From: Aplectana chamaeleonis
Lineage: Eukaryota > Nematoda > Chromadorea > Rhabditida > Cosmocercidae
DNA length: 64,000 nucleotides
NCBI GenBank assembly: GCA_029168955.1
Contig: JAPDOI010000131.1
Location: 248,001 to 312,000 of the forward strand
Direction of reading: 5' to 3'
Shown: positions 25,401-37,400 of the stretch, piece after piece
How the letters are laid out: each line of letters starts with the position of its first letter
How positions within the stretch are numbered: position 1 is the stretch's first letter
Position numbers and translations under genes: made by a program
Notes under the pieces: generated by a model
The model's input: the letters and a program-made list of their open reading frames with translations, nothing else
Told to the model about the DNA's origin: nothing
Database searches by the model: none

Positions 25401-28400
25401 GGCCAAAGAAAAAAAAACCGACAGGAACGAATTAAAACGGCCAACTACCGGGTGTCTTTTATTTTAAAGGCAGCATAAACGCTCGCAAACATGGTCGAGA
25501 TAACAGCATAAATAGGCCCGCACGGCTCTCAGCATACCTTCAACGACCTTAGAAGTGCTAAAAACCATCCAGGATGACAATATTTGAGCAATCATGTCTC
25601 ACACGCCCGTACTTTCCCACCCCTTCGAGGAACAGAATGAAAAGTTGAACTTGGAGTGATAGCACTACTAAAAGGGAGTGTACGAGAGAAACAGCTCGAT
25701 TTACGTGAATATAACATGTTTTCGCACAGACGAAATCCTCCATTTCAAAAAGTCCGCCGAAGTAGAGCGGAAATCTCAAAAGTGGACGAGGGTTATTAGT
25801 TATGTAAACATGTTCTATTCAAGTAAACCAAGCTAATTCTCTCGTGCACTCCCGTTTGATAGCGCTCTCACTCTCCATTATCACATGTTTTCTCGAGTAT
25901 CAATTTTCATCCTGGTACTCGAAGGGGTGGGAAAATGCAGGCGTGCGAAACGAATACTGCCATCCTGGATGGTTTTCTGCGCTCCAAACACAGTTGACAA
26001 GATTCTAGGGGCCGTGCGGTCCTACTTATGCTGTTATTCCGACCATGTTTGTGAGCAAGTATGCTGCCTTTAGAGGCAGGTTTTGCAACAAAAACGATTT
26101 TTAAGCTCTCTTCATGAGAATGTTTGGAAGTGAAAGTAAGTGGAAAAACCCGGAACTTTGCGGGGAAAACGCTCAAAAACAAGGTATACTCTGAGAGAAT
26201 CTTTCGCGCTAGCACCATGATGCTCACGCGATCCGCGATGGAACCGCGTTCGTCTCCCCGTAGTCCTGCGATCCGCGTCCGTTCCGCGATAGTTACCGAA
26301 TCGGCCTATCCGTTGACTTTTTCGTGCTCGTACCGTGATGGTTCCGCGATCTTTACCAAGTTCACCGCGCTTGTACCGTGGTGAACTCGCCATCCGCGAT
26401 GGTGCCGTGATCGTTTCTCCCCGGTTCCGCGCTCTCATGCTGTGCAGATTTGTAAAGCAGCACGAAATACGGCACGGGCAATACCTTATTCCCTCGATGC
26501 CCCAGCAACTCGCAGGGAGGAGCTTGACAGTCCGGGACCTGCGTTGCGTGCGTTTTAACAAAGAGGTGAACGGTGGTTTTGTGGTATTCCGGCCCCATGC
26601 CGGCATGCTACTAATCGATGCGGTGATAGGATACCTCCACTATCACCTGATTGCTACGAAGGCAGAATAATTTCTGCATTTTTACTGCTCGTCCACCACT
26701 ATTAGCATTGGTATTCCAGCAATGTATGCTAGTGAATTTCACACCATTCACAGTAACGGTAGTTTTTCTCTTTTTCGATCATTTGCACAGATTTTAATTA
26801 TTTAATAGTTAATGAATCGATTGATTAATTTTTGTTCGTCTATTTTGCTTCATTCATTCAATAATGTATTTGCTGGCTAAAGATTTCGTGACTCAATTAT
26901 TATTTTTTTCATTCATTCATTTTACTTATTTTTGTTTTCAAATTATCATTCAATTATTCTGCTGTTTACCCAATAATTTTGTATTTACCCAATTGTTTAC
27001 AAACTTGCAGCACCACGCTTACTCCAAATAACCTTACAGTTGGTATTTCATGGTTATAGAGTCACATTTCCTGTTCTTTTCATTCGGGGATTTATAGTAT
27101 GTAGTAACAAGAATAATTATCGAGTGCATTTTAATCCCGAAATATAAACAAATATTTAACAATATTTTATTGGAGAGGGCTTGTTAAACTTCAACTGCTT
27201 TTTGATGTTTTTTTTTTTAGTTTTCACCACAAATGCGAAGATTTCCTTGCTAGTCGCTAATGAATCGATTTGGTGCTGTTCCTCTAGTTTTATTATTGTA
27301 ACAATTGTCCGACTATGGCTTTCCAATCTTGAGAAACGTTGTCTTTACTCTTTGCGCTTACGATTGTCGCACGAAAAATTCAAAGAGTGGAGTGCAGACA
27401 CACGTTACGTTTACAAATACAAAGACAAACAAGATAGGAGAAATCTGTAGGTAATGACTGCAACATGTTCGACACCGCTTTCGAAGGTATAGCATGGGGT
27501 TCACGTTTCTGTAGTGAGGGAAGGTTAGCCATTGAACTCCTCTTGAACACTCTCGATTGAAATATAATTAAAAATCTGCTTTTTATTTCGAAATAAAAAT
27601 TTGCTCGTAAATCAATTTTGTTACTGTCATAAAGCCTCAAGTAAAACGGATAGGAAAAGTAGCCATAATGAACTGCCAGATTATCAGAAGTTAATGAAAT
27701 GCTGTAAGTCTATGAACGATTGGGTAAATACAAAATTATTGGGTAAACAGCTAAATAATTGAATTATAATTTGAGAGCATAAATAAGTAAAATGAATGAA
27801 TGAAAAATATTAAATGTGTCACGAAATCTGTAGCCAGCAAATGCTTTATTGAATAAATGAAGCAAAATAGACGAATTAAAATTAATCAATAGAGTCATTA
27901 ACTATTAAATAATTAAAGTCTGTGAAAATGCTCGAAAAGGGGAAAACCTACCGCTACTGTGAATGGTGTGAAAATTAGTAGCATACATTACTGGAATACC
28001 ATTGCTAATAGTGGTGGGCGAGCAACAAAAAAGCAGCAATTATTCTGCCGTCGGAGCAGTCAGGTGATAGTGAAGGTATCCTATCACCGCATCGATTAGC
28101 AGCATGCCGGCATGGGGCCGGAATACCACACAACCACCGTTCACCTCATTATTGAAACGCACGCAACGCAAGTCTCGGACTGCCAAGCTCCTCCCTGCGA
28201 GTGGCTGGGGCATCGAGGGTAGCTTCGTGTTGACCTGATAGGCAACACCCGTTCGGGTGAAACACCGAAAGGGCATGGATGCGGTACGATCAGGGGTGGA
28301 GGCTGGCCGAATCTCGCGACCGTCCCGCGATAGTTCCGGGCTCAGTTAATCTCTGTTTCGCGATTTAACAGCCCAAAAACATAGATGTATAGACGTGATT

Positions 28401-31400
28401 CACCTTCAGGTTAGAACTGGTAGAATCTCTTGATCGTTACGCGACAGCCCCGGGCTCGATTCCTCGCGTTTCCGCGGTGGAGCATGGCGGGAGCATCGAT
28501 GAACGAACGCGGTACGCTTTCGGTTTGAGACTGGCCGAATTTCGCGATCGTTCCGCGATAGTGCCATGCTCGTATCCTCTCGGCCCCTACCAGAAGCTGA
28601 GTGGATTCTATCCGTGAACGATCGCGGGGGATTCTCTCAGAGTAACGACCAATCGCTAGAGCCGGCCGGCCCCCTAATTAACGAGATTTTCATTAGTGTT
28701 TGCTTAACCGCCTTTTATTTCGCTGTTAAAGTAATCAGTAGTCTCCAGAGGTGCTCAGAAATAGCTTAAGAAGCAAAATAAAAATTGGCAAAACAGGGGC
28801 GGTAGTAATCTGGGTTAATATGCAACTTAAATCGTTGATTTCAGTTGCATCTGAGCGACATCTGTGTAATAGCTCAAAAACTTTGTTTGATACATAAGGA
28901 TGCCCTAGGTAAAGTCTTTACTCTTAATGAGCAAGTCAGCTCCAACTCAAATCCATGTTTATCTCAAATTTGAAGGTGTCGCTGATTGCAAACATCAGCG
29001 AAAGATGGCTGCCGCTGATTGAGTGGTGGTTAGAGCGCACGAGACAGTGCGGCAAAAGAGAGGGCGCAGCGCTTTCAGATCGATCTTCGCTAAATGTCCT
29101 CTCGGGTACATTTAGGACTCCCGTTGAAACGATTCGACGGCCATGCCGGGATGCAACGCGGAGAGTGTGAGTCGCTCACACAGCGTGGTCGCAAACTCCA
29201 ATGCCGACGGAGTGATGCCTGCATTGTTAGCGCCCTCAACAACCCTAAACCGAACGGAGCATCCCCGAATTGAGAACAGCATCGCACACGCTACAGAGAA
29301 CGGGGTGACCCCACCACAAATAAACGCCCGTGACGCCATCAACCTCAGGATCCGCACAGGAAAAGCATCCCTTTGATCAGTTTTGAAATCCTAGATGACT
29401 TTAACGTCTTTTACGTAATACTATGCTCGTCTTTACCCTTCGTACCAATTTTCACCATTTACCGCATATGATTTGCTGATTTTCCATAATAATAATCTAC
29501 TTATACCAACAACAATTCATCAATCATGCAATACAAGAAATATCCTTCCTTTCTAACTAACGAGTTTTACAAAAAAAAAATCTCAAATCAATATAACAAA
29601 CTTCACTGGACACACGGTACTTAGAAAAACACCGAAATAGTGTCCTCTCCACCATAACTAAAGTTCTAGGACCCAAAAAAGTGAGGTGAGCCGTTTAAAA
29701 AACATCTCGTCAGGAAAAAAAACTCAAAAATAACAGCAAACTATTATCCTAACAAGACTTTCAAGGCGAAAATTATGAAAGCCCACCAGAAAATCTTATT
29801 TGTGATAAAACTGCAACCTAGAAGAATGAGCAACAGCAATTGTCATCAAATACCACTGGAAGGAAATCCTGGCAAAAATCATCATACTCAAAAAGTGTAC
29901 CGGTAACCGGAAAGATATACTGTCCGAAAAAAGACAAACTCACATTGTACAGAGAAAAACTGAAAATTATCGCGAACACTGCCTTAAAGGTGTAAGACAC
30001 CCGAAAAAACTCCAATTTATGCTAAGCTTGAAGAGAATCACTCGCTATTCATATTTCCCCTCCCCTCCCGTAACTGGTTTCTCTCCTCTTTCTTGAGAGA
30101 ATCAGAATAAAGAGACAAGCTGGCAAAGGAATGGAAACCAAAGTCGTTGATGAAATCCATCCATATATGTAGCCGATATTGAGCTCGAAGGCTAAGAAAA
30201 GGGGTTCCCTGTGGTGGCCGTTCTTTATCTCGCCTTTCAGAGGGAACTGAGATCTCGCACTTGACAAGAGTTATAGAGGAGAAGTCTACTACACAATTAG
30301 ATGAAAATCGAAAAATATCCATGTCTGAAATTGTATAGTGCTTTTAAGTACATTATAAGATGCCTGATGGCTGCATTTTGCTTTCCCAGTGCACTGCACC
30401 ACTACCTCAAGTGACTGGTCTAGCGAGCGAGTAGCTCCCGCACTGGCGCAGTGCAATGTCTCGCTGCTCTCGTTTCACTCGTGTTGGCCTGGTTCGCTAC
30501 CCGCAGGCTTGGTGAATTTTGTTTAAGGGGTTTTAGTTCCTCATTCAACATAGATCTGGGTCCTCATTATTATCGTTGTCTACTCCACATCAGTGGAAGA
30601 TGTTCATTATCACTAATTCGCATCTAAGGCCAGATTACTACAGCCCCAAGAATTTTTAGAAATCTCGATAATGGGGGGCGGGCGGACAACAAGCAAGAAC
30701 TTGTTCCTCAGCATTTTTTCTGCAACTTTCCACTTGATTTCACTTTTGGGATGACCGGATCTACCTTCTCATGACTATAACGCAACAAACTTTTAGTAGC
30801 GAACCCTGCCTCAAAGACAGCAGACACGCTCAAAAATGATATCGATTTTATGATATAAATCGAAGCTTTGAAACCGTTAGTATGCGGAACTAACAAAAAA
30901 CCAACGAAAACTATATGTAAATGGAGGAATAAGGGCTGTTTTTATTATCGAGTGAAATTGAACGAGTTTTACCGCGCGCGGTTGAAACAGCGAATATTAG
31001 CGACAAAACAGTTGAGGTAGCTAAGTCAATAGACTCTTGCAGCTTGTACTAGAACCCTCCCCTCATTGGTCATCATCATCATCATGTTTATTGCCAATAA
31101 CTGCATTGGAAGCAGTAAAATCCAGCCAAAGCGGCCGTATTCGAACGATCAATCTGGGCGAGTTTGTAATTTGGGGGGCGGAGTTGACGAAAAGTTTCGA
31201 CATGTTGCTTTCGATTTGCTAAAGTTTAGTAGTTTCAACTCTTTTTTGACGCTTCTCACGGCACGAGCCTTCTACTAGGGGCCTTACGACCCCAGGAACG
31301 TAGTTATCTCAACAACTTTTTTGAGCGTGTCTGCCGCCTTTAAAGTGGTCGCCAATTAATTTAGGAGACCACTAACAACTTTAAGAGCAAATGAGAGATG

Positions 31401-34400
31401 AGAAAAGAAGCATATGTTGCAATCCCTTAAATATGGGAGTGTGGCGACTTTCGCAAATTCACGTTTAGAGGAGAGTTTTATGGCTCCCATATAGCTGCTT
31501 CTGCGATTGTTCTGACTCGCAAAGATTTATTGGAGCTTGCGGCGCGCGGTTGTGCAACAGTGGTGGAATGCTGTACAATATGGGCGTGGCTTCTTGCTAC
31601 ATCGGAGAAGGCACGTCCGGTATCAATCAAGTGCTTACAATTTTGTATAAGGCGGCAAGGTAAAAGTGATTTTTACCAGTGTTATTACAGAACAGCGATG
31701 GCGCCCAGAGGTTTTAATGGAATACCAGAACAGGGAGGGCGGGCGGACACGCGGTAATTAGCGTGTCCGTCCGCCCTCGTTTCTGCCCGTTTTAACTTAC
31801 TTTTCACTTTATTTCATCTTTTTGATGCCCAGATTTACCTTTTCATGAGAATAACACAAGAACAGCTTTTTTTACCGCAAACCCCGCCTTTAATTACCTC
31901 ACAGGCGCGTTTGAATTTGCGGGAACACCATCTCTCGAGCTTCTGCTCGGCTTCGTATTTGTTTCCTCTCCTTAAAGGCAGTGTTCACGATATAACAATG
32001 TGTTTCAGATTCCACTAGGAATGGGTAGTGGAGGGGCACAGTGTAACGATAACGTCGAAAGAACGCATGAAAACGAGCCAGGAAGAGCCCCGAAAGAGCC
32101 CGAAGTTGTCCCATTGCGCAAGGCGAACCCCAAAGCGCAATGCCCGCCCACTGACGTGAACAAATGAAAACTCGAGATCATGAGATGGGCGATGATTACC
32201 GATCAATAGCCCCGTTCTTCCCTTCATTCTCAACTTCTCTCTTTACTCAGGTCAGCTCGCAACAATCGGCTGCAAAAGACGTAATTAACAAGCCTCGGAC
32301 GACTCGTCCGCGATGTTGCCTTAGCTCAATTTTTGAGGGACCATAACTCCGTTTTCAAAAGGTCTTGTGCGATTCCAGAGAATCATTTGAATCAGCATGG
32401 GACCGTTCCGAAGATAGGCGGAAAAACAGAAAAACGATTTACATCGTGAGCACCTTTAATGTCAGGGTTCACGTTGAAAGAAGTACTTGAGAAAACTGCA
32501 AAAATCTGCCTTGTTCGAAAATAGCTGAACAACTGAGAAGGTTGCGCGGCGAGAAACGCGTCAAAAATAACGTTATTAAGGCACAAGGATGCCAATCCTT
32601 GCACAGATGCACAGCTCCGTACTAGAAAGTGGAATTTGCTGCTGTGCTTGGTCTAAAAGCCGCGACGCGCACAGCAACTAATAAAGTAGTTCCAGAGCAT
32701 ACAGAGACAAATTTTGACAGAAAACGAAAAAAAAATATTGTCAAGTAAATGTGAACAATGGAGCTTGAGAAGTCAATTATTGAAAATCAGTTTCGAGCCA
32801 GTTGATGACCCGTGATACTACAAATCAGCACTAGAGTTGCGCACCATAAAAAACCTATTTAACGTCACCTAATGAGTGGCTTTCTCCGCGTTTTTTCGTA
32901 TAGGTCGTACTACAACCAATCAAAAGAAGACCTTACTATAAAAAGCTCGGCATTTAAACGTGAGCACTGCCTTCAAAACACCTTTTCTGACTGAATGCTT
33001 TTTATTATGTGTCTCAGGTAATGCGAAATGTTGCATTGGTGGCTCATGAGAGGAAAACAATATTGGTGAGCGTTTTGATTTGGTAAGCAGAGCCGGAGCG
33101 TCTCCCGGCCCAAAGCCGCGTGACAATTCGGCTCCTACAATCACGATCATAACGGCCACCGATATTGTTTTCCGTCACCTGAGTTTAGGCTCTGATAGAG
33201 GCTAATCGCACACTTACCTTGAGTTTGAGAAAACCACATGAGGCAGTTCGAGAGCAGAACACAGCATCAGCAGTCCGTTCGCAGATTGTAATAAAGCTAA
33301 TGATATATGTAATCCAAAAAGAACACAAGAAAAATCTGCAGTAATTAGGGGCGGCCGAACCAACATTATGTCACTCGTCACGGCAAAGCAACTGAAAGTG
33401 AAGGTAAAGTTCGAAAACGGTAATCGACTGTACAGTCGGCACGGATCGCACTGACGCTGCACTCCTGTCGTTCGCTGGCGCAAACCTGGTGCGCGTACTG
33501 AGTTTGCGCTAACGCAGAATAAGGAACGCAAAGTATCAGTGCGATCCGTGCCGACCGCACCCATGATACTACGCAAGTACTGAAAAGGTAGAAACTAACT
33601 TTTGCAAGTCACGACCTGCACAGCACGACCTGAACACCGAAACCTCTCCAGGCAGTTATTTCGCAATCGACGACACGTCCGCATCAATCCGTCACTAAAT
33701 CTCAGCGGCATTGTGACTTCGCTTTTAGCGGAAACTCAGTACTCTGACTTGCATGTACATAGCTTTCGATGTAGACAGTTTGCTTCGCTTTTTTTTTTTG
33801 TAAAAATACCTGAGGCATTAAGACAAAATAGAGCATTGGATGCTGGTGCATAATATAACATATGCCCAGAGTAGCTTTAGGCAGCCAACAATTTCATCTT
33901 CATGAACTTATCACGTGCCTAAATCAAAATCATTTTTAGTGGCAACACCGTCAAAGTGGAAAACTGTAACATTGGAGTATGCTACTTCCCGCGTCTGTCT
34001 TGCTGTCCGCCTTACAGTTCAGCAGTGATCAACGGGAAGCACGCCTGCGGTCCTCAGGTATCATTTATTTCTTCGAAGTTTAGTGAAGGTTCTTTATGTC
34101 AACCAGTCCAAGTTTGTCTGTATCTTTAGCCGAACACAACCGAAACACCACTCGATACAAGTTGTTGTCCATCTAACGGATTTTGGGCTGATTGGGGAGA
34201 ATGGAGCGGCTGTACTGGAGCGGGTTGCTTCAAGGTAGGATTCACATCTGACGTTTAGTTCTACTGAGATGTGATCCTATTGACCAAGAAGCATCCAATG
34301 ATTTTGTGATTTGCAGGAACGAAACTTCCATTCTGAATCAGATTGGTAAAACTTAAACAAAAAACTGCTAGGAAACCTTCGAGCGAAAATCACGTGTACC

Positions 34401-37400
34401 TCGTGCGCGATGAGGTCCAATTTCTTATTGTGTTTTCCAACCATTGTTATCCTGGCGGTGATTGAATAAGACAAAGAGCTTTCTTAAACCCGAGTCGAGC
34501 TCTGGAAGGCCCCGCCCAGAAAATTTTTGACCGTGGGAGTGCTACAGGTAGTGGGAAAGAAACGGCGTCGGTCGCTGCTGGGATTGCCTTTTTAGTACGT
34601 ACCAGGACAGGGTGGGTCTATCAAGGCGAGAACCTTCTTCGCAAAAAATTCCCGTAGTTCATGAGGGTGATCTAGCTAAAATCTCATCAGCTGGGTCCAC
34701 AATTTCCGTGGTTTACGTCAATTCACGAGACAATATTAGAATAGATGCCTCCGAAACCCTGAGCATCTCTGGTTTTCGTGTGAGGCATGCGAATCAGCTT
34801 TTACGATGATCTGTAACTGTCGAATTTCCACATCGATGGCTCGAATACGGTCCTTTTGACTTGGTTCCATGCTTACAATGACGGTTATCTGCTTCTATAG
34901 TTCGACCATTACGCCGCTATCTTCGCTATTCCAATCGAGCGGGCATGCTGCGGTGTTACGCTTCCTTTTCCGGTGCTCTTTCGCAATAGACGCCCCAATA
35001 ACGAATACAGTGAAATTAACAATTGTTTGAACTTGATTGACCACTCGGTTGATCATATCAAACAGTTCAGTGTGTCTGAAAAAGACTAAATCATTCGACG
35101 ACTCTATTGGGATGCAATTTCGGATGAAATTTCTCTAGTGGGTCGCCTACATATTCCGAAGGAGTACCCTTTTCCTCTCCAATAAGAATTCCGCCCGCTA
35201 TTTCTCTATATTTATCGAGTTTTCGCTGTTTCTTTTGCTAGTTCCCGATACGGAAAGCTCCGAACCTTTGATTTATGTTATAAACTCGATAACATTTTTG
35301 AAAGTGTATGCTGTTTTTGAGGCCGGTCCCACGGAACGCATCGTCGTTGGCCCAATTACCCAAGTTTGGTGTAGGAGGGCGCGCTGACGCCAGTTGGACG
35401 GGATTGCAGGGGCTCTCTACACAAAGAGTAGGAAGTTGTCCCTTTTTTGCAGTTCGAGACATCACTCTACTAAATGCAAGCGAAGTGGTTCCGAGTGGTA
35501 TCAGAGCCGCAAAGGGCGAGACAACTTCTCCCTCGGTGTGTGAAGAGCCCCTATCCCTCAGACAGATTATCGTTTGGCGCAGCCAAACGATTGCTACTCA
35601 TGGGTAAATGAAATGAGGCGAGTATACGCTTCCTAAAATGGGACAAGCTTCGAAAATTGTCTTTATTGCTGATGGCTTGTCCTCATGAGCATTCCTAGCA
35701 AAAGATTGAGTCGGCGAAACATCTTTCAAACTATCACAAGGTAGCCGAGTTGAACGCAAAACTCAGATGTCAGGCAGGACTCGAACCTGCATTGCGCGCA
35801 CTTCAAGCGTGCAATGCAGGTTCGAGTCCTGCCTGACATCTGAGCTTTGCGTTCAACTCGGCTACCTTGTGATATCTTGTGATCATATATCATGCCATGA
35901 AAAGGCAGTAAAACATTCTACAACATCAAAATAACATCTTTCGAACAATGCAAGGCTTGAAGGGTTAGGATATTTTAAGAATATTTTGATTTAGTCCTCC
36001 AGGAATAATTTCAGGTCTTAGAGATGTTGACTCTGCGCAGCTGGCTGCTTTTTCTACGAGAGTACATAGAGAATGGTTTTGAATGTCAAAAATAGCAAAT
36101 GGATACCAAGTTGTCTCAAGGATGCTGATTTGTACGCAAAGCTACCAGAGCTAGCTGACGAGTGCCAGAGCTGTGCGCAACGTGGTTTAAGTGGGAGTAT
36201 GCTCGCCCGGAAAGCGTTCGTTGAAGGTTCGAATTCTGCCTACGCCCATCGATCTTACATGCAACTTAGCATCATCGTGATAACTTGTGATCATCTGTGA
36301 TGCCCTTAATAACAGCATAGCCTCAAAAAGGCAGAGAATAGTGTCAAAACTATATCAAATTGATTCCATATTCCTGTACAAGACTTAAAAGTTGCGCCAT
36401 TAGTCCCCCTCCCAAATCATTCACAGCAATACAATACAGGCCGTATCTTTTACGTTTTGGACGAAAAAGACGCAAAAACGCGTCTTCTGTGTCCTTCTCT
36501 CATAACTCTGTTCAAAGTGGTTCATTCTGGAATCTGAGAAGATTTTTGGAATCAGCATCGAGATCTCATTCTTTTGAGCCCTCACAAATCTTACTCTGCA
36601 AAAAGGCTTATAGGCGTGACACGATCAATCGAGTGCGCGAAACGCAAAGGCGGGGTTGTGGTGGGAGGATTGAATGTGTTTATATAACCGCTGTGTATAT
36701 TCCAATTTAACATTCTACAGGGATTTAGACTGACATATAGGAACATTAATTTCGATTACTCCCATTTTCAAGTATCCATATTTTTCGGTCACTTCCTGGG
36801 TCCAGTTCTTGGCTCAAATGGGACCAATCGACCTGAGAGTTGACCAGTAATCTTCTTTTATGATGCCCTTTCAAAAAAGCATTTTATCAGCCCGATCCGA
36901 AGATTTTGATTTTTCACCCTTTTCAGATGTGTCAAAACAGCGTTTTTTCGCAGCCTTGCGTAGTGAAAACGGGTACGCGGATGGCAATTTCTAGGGTGTC
37001 TAAAAAATGTCTCCGATTGAGCTGAAAACTTTTAACTGGAGGTTATTCTGGGTGCTGATAACGAATCTGAGGCCCATTTGACGCGATTTGAAAAATTCCA
37101 TATGATTTGGTCCGAAGCTCCAAGATGGGGGAAATTTTGCTGGCAAAACGAGACTTTTGACGATTTCGAGAATCCTACGACCGAATCGCCTCAAAACTTG
37201 TACATAGGGGGTATTCGGGCTGCGTAACATGAATCTGCAACCCGTTTATCGGTTATCGATAAATTATGGTAGGTTACGGTGGGTATACGGTAGTTCGGTC
37301 TCGTTTTGCCGGAAGGATGGTTCTCACACCTTGTTACTGCTTTTTTTCTTACTCTATATACTCGCGTTTTGCCGAGAGAATGGTTTCTACAGTAACCTAA

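Larger units (their letters stand above)
10493..33939 (+). other. intron 1 (23.4 kb), filled with transposon-derived repeats
   Basis: Donor AC|GTATGT and acceptor TTTTTAG|T, phase 2 on both sides. No reading frame inside shows a recognisable host domain. Contents, described separately: hAT-like element (10564-11602), MITE (12259-12833), SINE-like piece (13795-13870), TA-flanked MITE (15232-15466), palindrome cluster (15525-16040), RTE fragment (16250-16650), foldback (17050-22839) with an inserted hAT, GC-rich MITE (22975-23587), TTAA MITEs (23983-24526, 25468-26069, 31976-32455), SINE (24840-25106), foldback (26187-28644) and a small inverted repeat (33434-33566). I see nothing identifiable in 11611-12258, 12834-13794, 13871-15231, 28645-31971 and 32460-33430. 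Confidence 0.8.

Noticed and set aside
29143..29376. Small gene (77 codons, plus strand)
   Set aside because: No recognisable motif, splice context or homologue; overlapping frames on the other strand are equally open.
35733..35873. Functional tRNA gene pair
   Set aside because: Only the T-arm half is present in each arm; no A box, D-arm or anticodon arm at correct spacing.
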